Source: DATLED01 sp035525495
GTDB lineage: Bacteria; Actinomycetota; Acidimicrobiia; Acidimicrobiales; CADCTF01
DNA length: 64,000 nucleotides
Assembly (NCBI GenBank): GCA_035525495.1
Contig: DATLED010000076.1
Coordinates: 1 to 64,000 of the forward strand
Direction of reading: 5' to 3'
A program made the position numbers and the translations under genes. Positions 61,660-64,000 of this stretch are shown piece after piece. The notes beneath the pieces were generated by a model. It was not told the DNA's origin, did no database searches, and was given only the letters and a program-made list of their open reading frames with translations. Positions within the stretch are counted from its first letter, which is position 1. Every line of letters begins with the position of its first letter.

Positions 61660-62810
61660 GTGCAGACGATCGCGACGAACGAACCGTCTCGGGAGCGCCG
61701 GCTGGCCGAGACTGTGCCCATGCCCGGCGCCGACCACGTCGTGCGGCGGGCCATCTCCGCCGGGCTGTCTCCCCGACGTCAGCTGCTCGGCGCCGGGGTC
61801 GCGCTGGTCGGGCTCGCCGGCCTGACCATCGGTCTCATCCCCTTTCGCGGCGACCTCGCCGTCGAGAGCATCCTCCTCCTCTACCTGCTCGGCGTCGTCG
61901 CAACCGCGGCGATCGGCGGCGTCTGGCCGGCGTCGGCTGCCGCCGTGCTCGCGGTGGGCATCGTCAATTGGTTCTTCACGCCGCCGTACCAGACGTTGGC
62001 GGTCGCGGACGGAAACCACATCGTGGCGCTCGTCGTGTTCCTGGTCGTCGCCACCGTCGTCGCGCTGTACGTGACCGTCGCCGATCGCTACGCATCAGAG
62101 TCGGCGGCGGTGCGCGCGGAGGCTGCCGCGCTGGATCGCACCAACGAACTGCGGACGGCGCTCCTCAATGCCGTCTCGCACGATCTGCGCACGCCCTTGG
62201 CATCGATCAAGGCGTCCGTCTCGAGCCTGCGCGCCAACGACGTCGACTGGTCGCCGGAGGAGACCGCCGAGTTCCTCGCGGCGGTCGAGGACGACACCGA
62301 TCACCTCAACCAGCTCGTCGGCAATCTGCTGGACATGAGCCGCCTCCAGGCCGGCGCACTCGAGCTCACGCGACACGCCGTCGCCCTCGAGGAGGTCGTT
62401 GCCAACGCGGTTGCGGGACTCGGCGCCCACGCCTCCAGCGTCACCGTCGACGTCCCCGAGGACCTTCCGCTCGCCCTTGTCGATCCCGGCCTGCTCGAAC
62501 GCGCGGTCGCCAACATCCTCGCCAACGCCATGCACTGGTCGCCGTCGACGAAGGGGGTCGAGATCCGCGCGATGCTCGCTGCTCCGGACCTCGCGTTGAG
62601 GATCGTCGACCACGGCCCGGGGGTGCCGGTCGGCGCCCGCGAGCGCATCTTCCGCCCGTTCCAACGGCTCGGCGACCACGGAGGCGGTGGCGTCGGACTC
62701 GGGCTCGCCATCGCCAGCGGCTTCATCGAGGCGATGGAGGGCGAGCTCGTCGTCGAGGACACACCCGGCGGCGGCGCCACCTTCTGCATCCTCCTGGCCG
62801 CAGCGGTGCC

Positions 62811-62814
<4 letters not shown>
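61660..62814 (+). CDS. KdpD-like sensor kinase lacking the N-terminal KdpD/USP domains
   Basis: 384 aa. A DUF4118-type membrane block with three or four TM helices (LLGAGVALVGLAGLTIGLIP; SILLLYLLGVVATAAIGG) is followed by HisKA (NAVSHDLRTPLASIKASVSS) and an ATPase domain (NILANAMHWSP, GGGVGLGLAIASGF). E. coli KdpD has an extra 400 residues at its N-terminus that are absent here. The GTG start lies directly after the direct repeat. The stop overlaps the regulator start (G-T-G-A). Confidence 0.92.
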
Positions 62815-63497
<683 letters not shown>

Positions 63498-63530
63498 TCG
63501 GCTCTGCGCGAGGCGGACTCGAGGTCGTCC

Positions 63531-63641
63531 TCAGCGACCCAGCAGCACGAAGGCCAGGACCGCGCCGAGGACGACGAGCAGCAGGATCAACCGGGTCGCC
63601 CACACGCCGCCGCGGCTGAGGGGTGCGTCGTCGTCGCTCAT
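63531..63641 (-). CDS. 36-aa single-pass membrane protein
   Basis: MSDDDAPLSRGGVWATRLIL followed by a hydrophobic helix (LLVVLGAVLAFVLLG) and a final Arg. It resembles the many short actinobacterial membrane peptides of unknown function. No family recognised and no strong ribosome binding site (GGGCAACC precedes the ATG). Convergent with the KdpE-like gene, 33 bases apart. Confidence 0.5.
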   Translation of the reverse strand: MSDDDAPLSRGGVWATRLILLLVVLGAVLAFVLLGR

Positions 63642-63666
63642 GGTTGCCCGTCCTACCCCGCCACCC

Positions 63667-64000
63667 TCACGGGCGGAACGGGCACGGGCGGGGATCGCCC
63701 CCGACCGCTTGGTGGGTGAGCTCGGCGACGTACCACCGCCGGAAGTGCCGAAGCTCGGAGGCGAACCGTGCGTCGCCGGTCTCGTCCCGCCGCGTGAGGG
63801 TCTCGCTGAGGTCGACGACGTCGAGGAACTCGCGTGCCGCCGACGGTGTCGCCCCCGAGATCGGGAAGCACAGCGTGAGGACGTCGTCCCCGGCATCGAC
63901 GCGACGTCGGGCTTCTTCGAGGGAGATCCTGCGGGCCCGGGCGCTGCTTCGCAGCGATTCGGTCAGGCGGCGGACGAGGCGGTCGTTGCGGGAGGACCAG
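63667..64000 (-). CDS. C-terminal part of a soluble protein, cut by the window edge
   Basis: Reading leftward from the right edge, an open frame of about 110 codons ends at a TGA (63667-63669). It includes RLVRRLTESLRSSARARRIS, then LEEARRRVDAGDDVLTLCFP, REFLDVVDLSETLTRRDETG and FRRWYVAELTHQAVGG. Composition and third-position GC look coding. No family recognised; the N-terminus lies outside the window. Confidence 0.65.
   Translation of the reverse strand, partial: WSSRNDRLVRRLTESLRSSARARRISLEEARRRVDAGDDVLTLCFPISGATPSAAREFLDVVDLSETLTRRDETGDARFASELRHFRRWYVAELTHQAVGGDPRPCPFRP

Overview
The window is about 64 kb of high-GC DNA with dense, mostly leftward gene runs, many 1-4 base start/stop overlaps, frequent GTG and TTG starts, and almost no intergenic space. 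The gene set points to a free-living Gram-positive actinobacterium: KimA-like K+ transporter, LivGF and LivHM fusions, the ATP-grasp/alpha-E/transglutaminase trio, DUF4190, HAD-PlsC and acyl-CoA reductase-HAD fusions, and a WxL/DUF916 pair. Acidimicrobiia-like is my guess; no rRNA or taxonomic marker is present. There is one tRNA (Val, CAC). I see no insertion sequence, CRISPR array or prophage.

Layout. 0-9.3 kb: signalling genes on the minus strand (hybrid histidine kinase, PAS-GGDEF-EAL-REC protein, isochorismatase-family hydrolase, HAD protein, a 3-hydroxyisobutyrate-dehydrogenase-like enzyme, a lone receiver, and a 102-aa membrane protein that carries only a kinase dimerisation domain). 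9.3-17.5 kb: three related single-pass membrane proteins (Ig-like N-terminal part, TM helix, Thr-rich linker, different C-terminal domains), a LysR regulator, a HAD/acyltransferase fusion and a DUF4190 protein. 17.5-23.8 kb: a 1926-aa protein resembling effectors of extracellular contractile injection systems. It carries what looks like an edema-factor/CyaA-type nucleotidyl cyclase domain and overlaps a small partner gene.

23.9-30.6 kb: a lipid-type operon (acyl-CoA reductase-HAD fusion, Zn alcohol dehydrogenase, LarA-like protein, PlsC acyltransferase) facing a TetR regulator across a palindromic operator. 30.5-36.8 kb: small membrane protein, GNAT, transglutaminase/alpha-E/ATP-grasp set and an FAD-linked oxidase. 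36.8-45.7 kb: MscS channel, then a five-gene overlapping operon with a branched-chain-amino-acid-type ABC importer condensed into three polypeptides and a Gld-type ABC exporter condensed into two.

45.7-52.1 kb: CsbD, VOC protein, glycosyltransferase, acetoacetate-decarboxylase-like protein running into tRNA-Val, then a compact operon encoding a MauE/double-thioredoxin membrane protein, a Tat-exported Cys-rich (Stig1-like) protein and a 45-aa TatA. I read this as a dedicated export and disulfide-folding unit. 52.3-64 kb: c-di-GMP protein with its kinase, a WxL-like protein with its DUF916 partner, kinase plus receiver, a KimA-like transporter fused to USP and OB-fold domains, and a divergent KdpDE-like pair.

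Non-coding structure: a dispersed imperfect palindrome of about 47 bp occurs three times, always at gene 3' ends. Between 12.05 and 12.52 kb, two hairpins share a loop but have different stems and are followed by a 90-bp tandem repeat. A near-perfect 22-bp-arm palindrome sits in frame at the 3' end of the acyl-CoA reductase gene.
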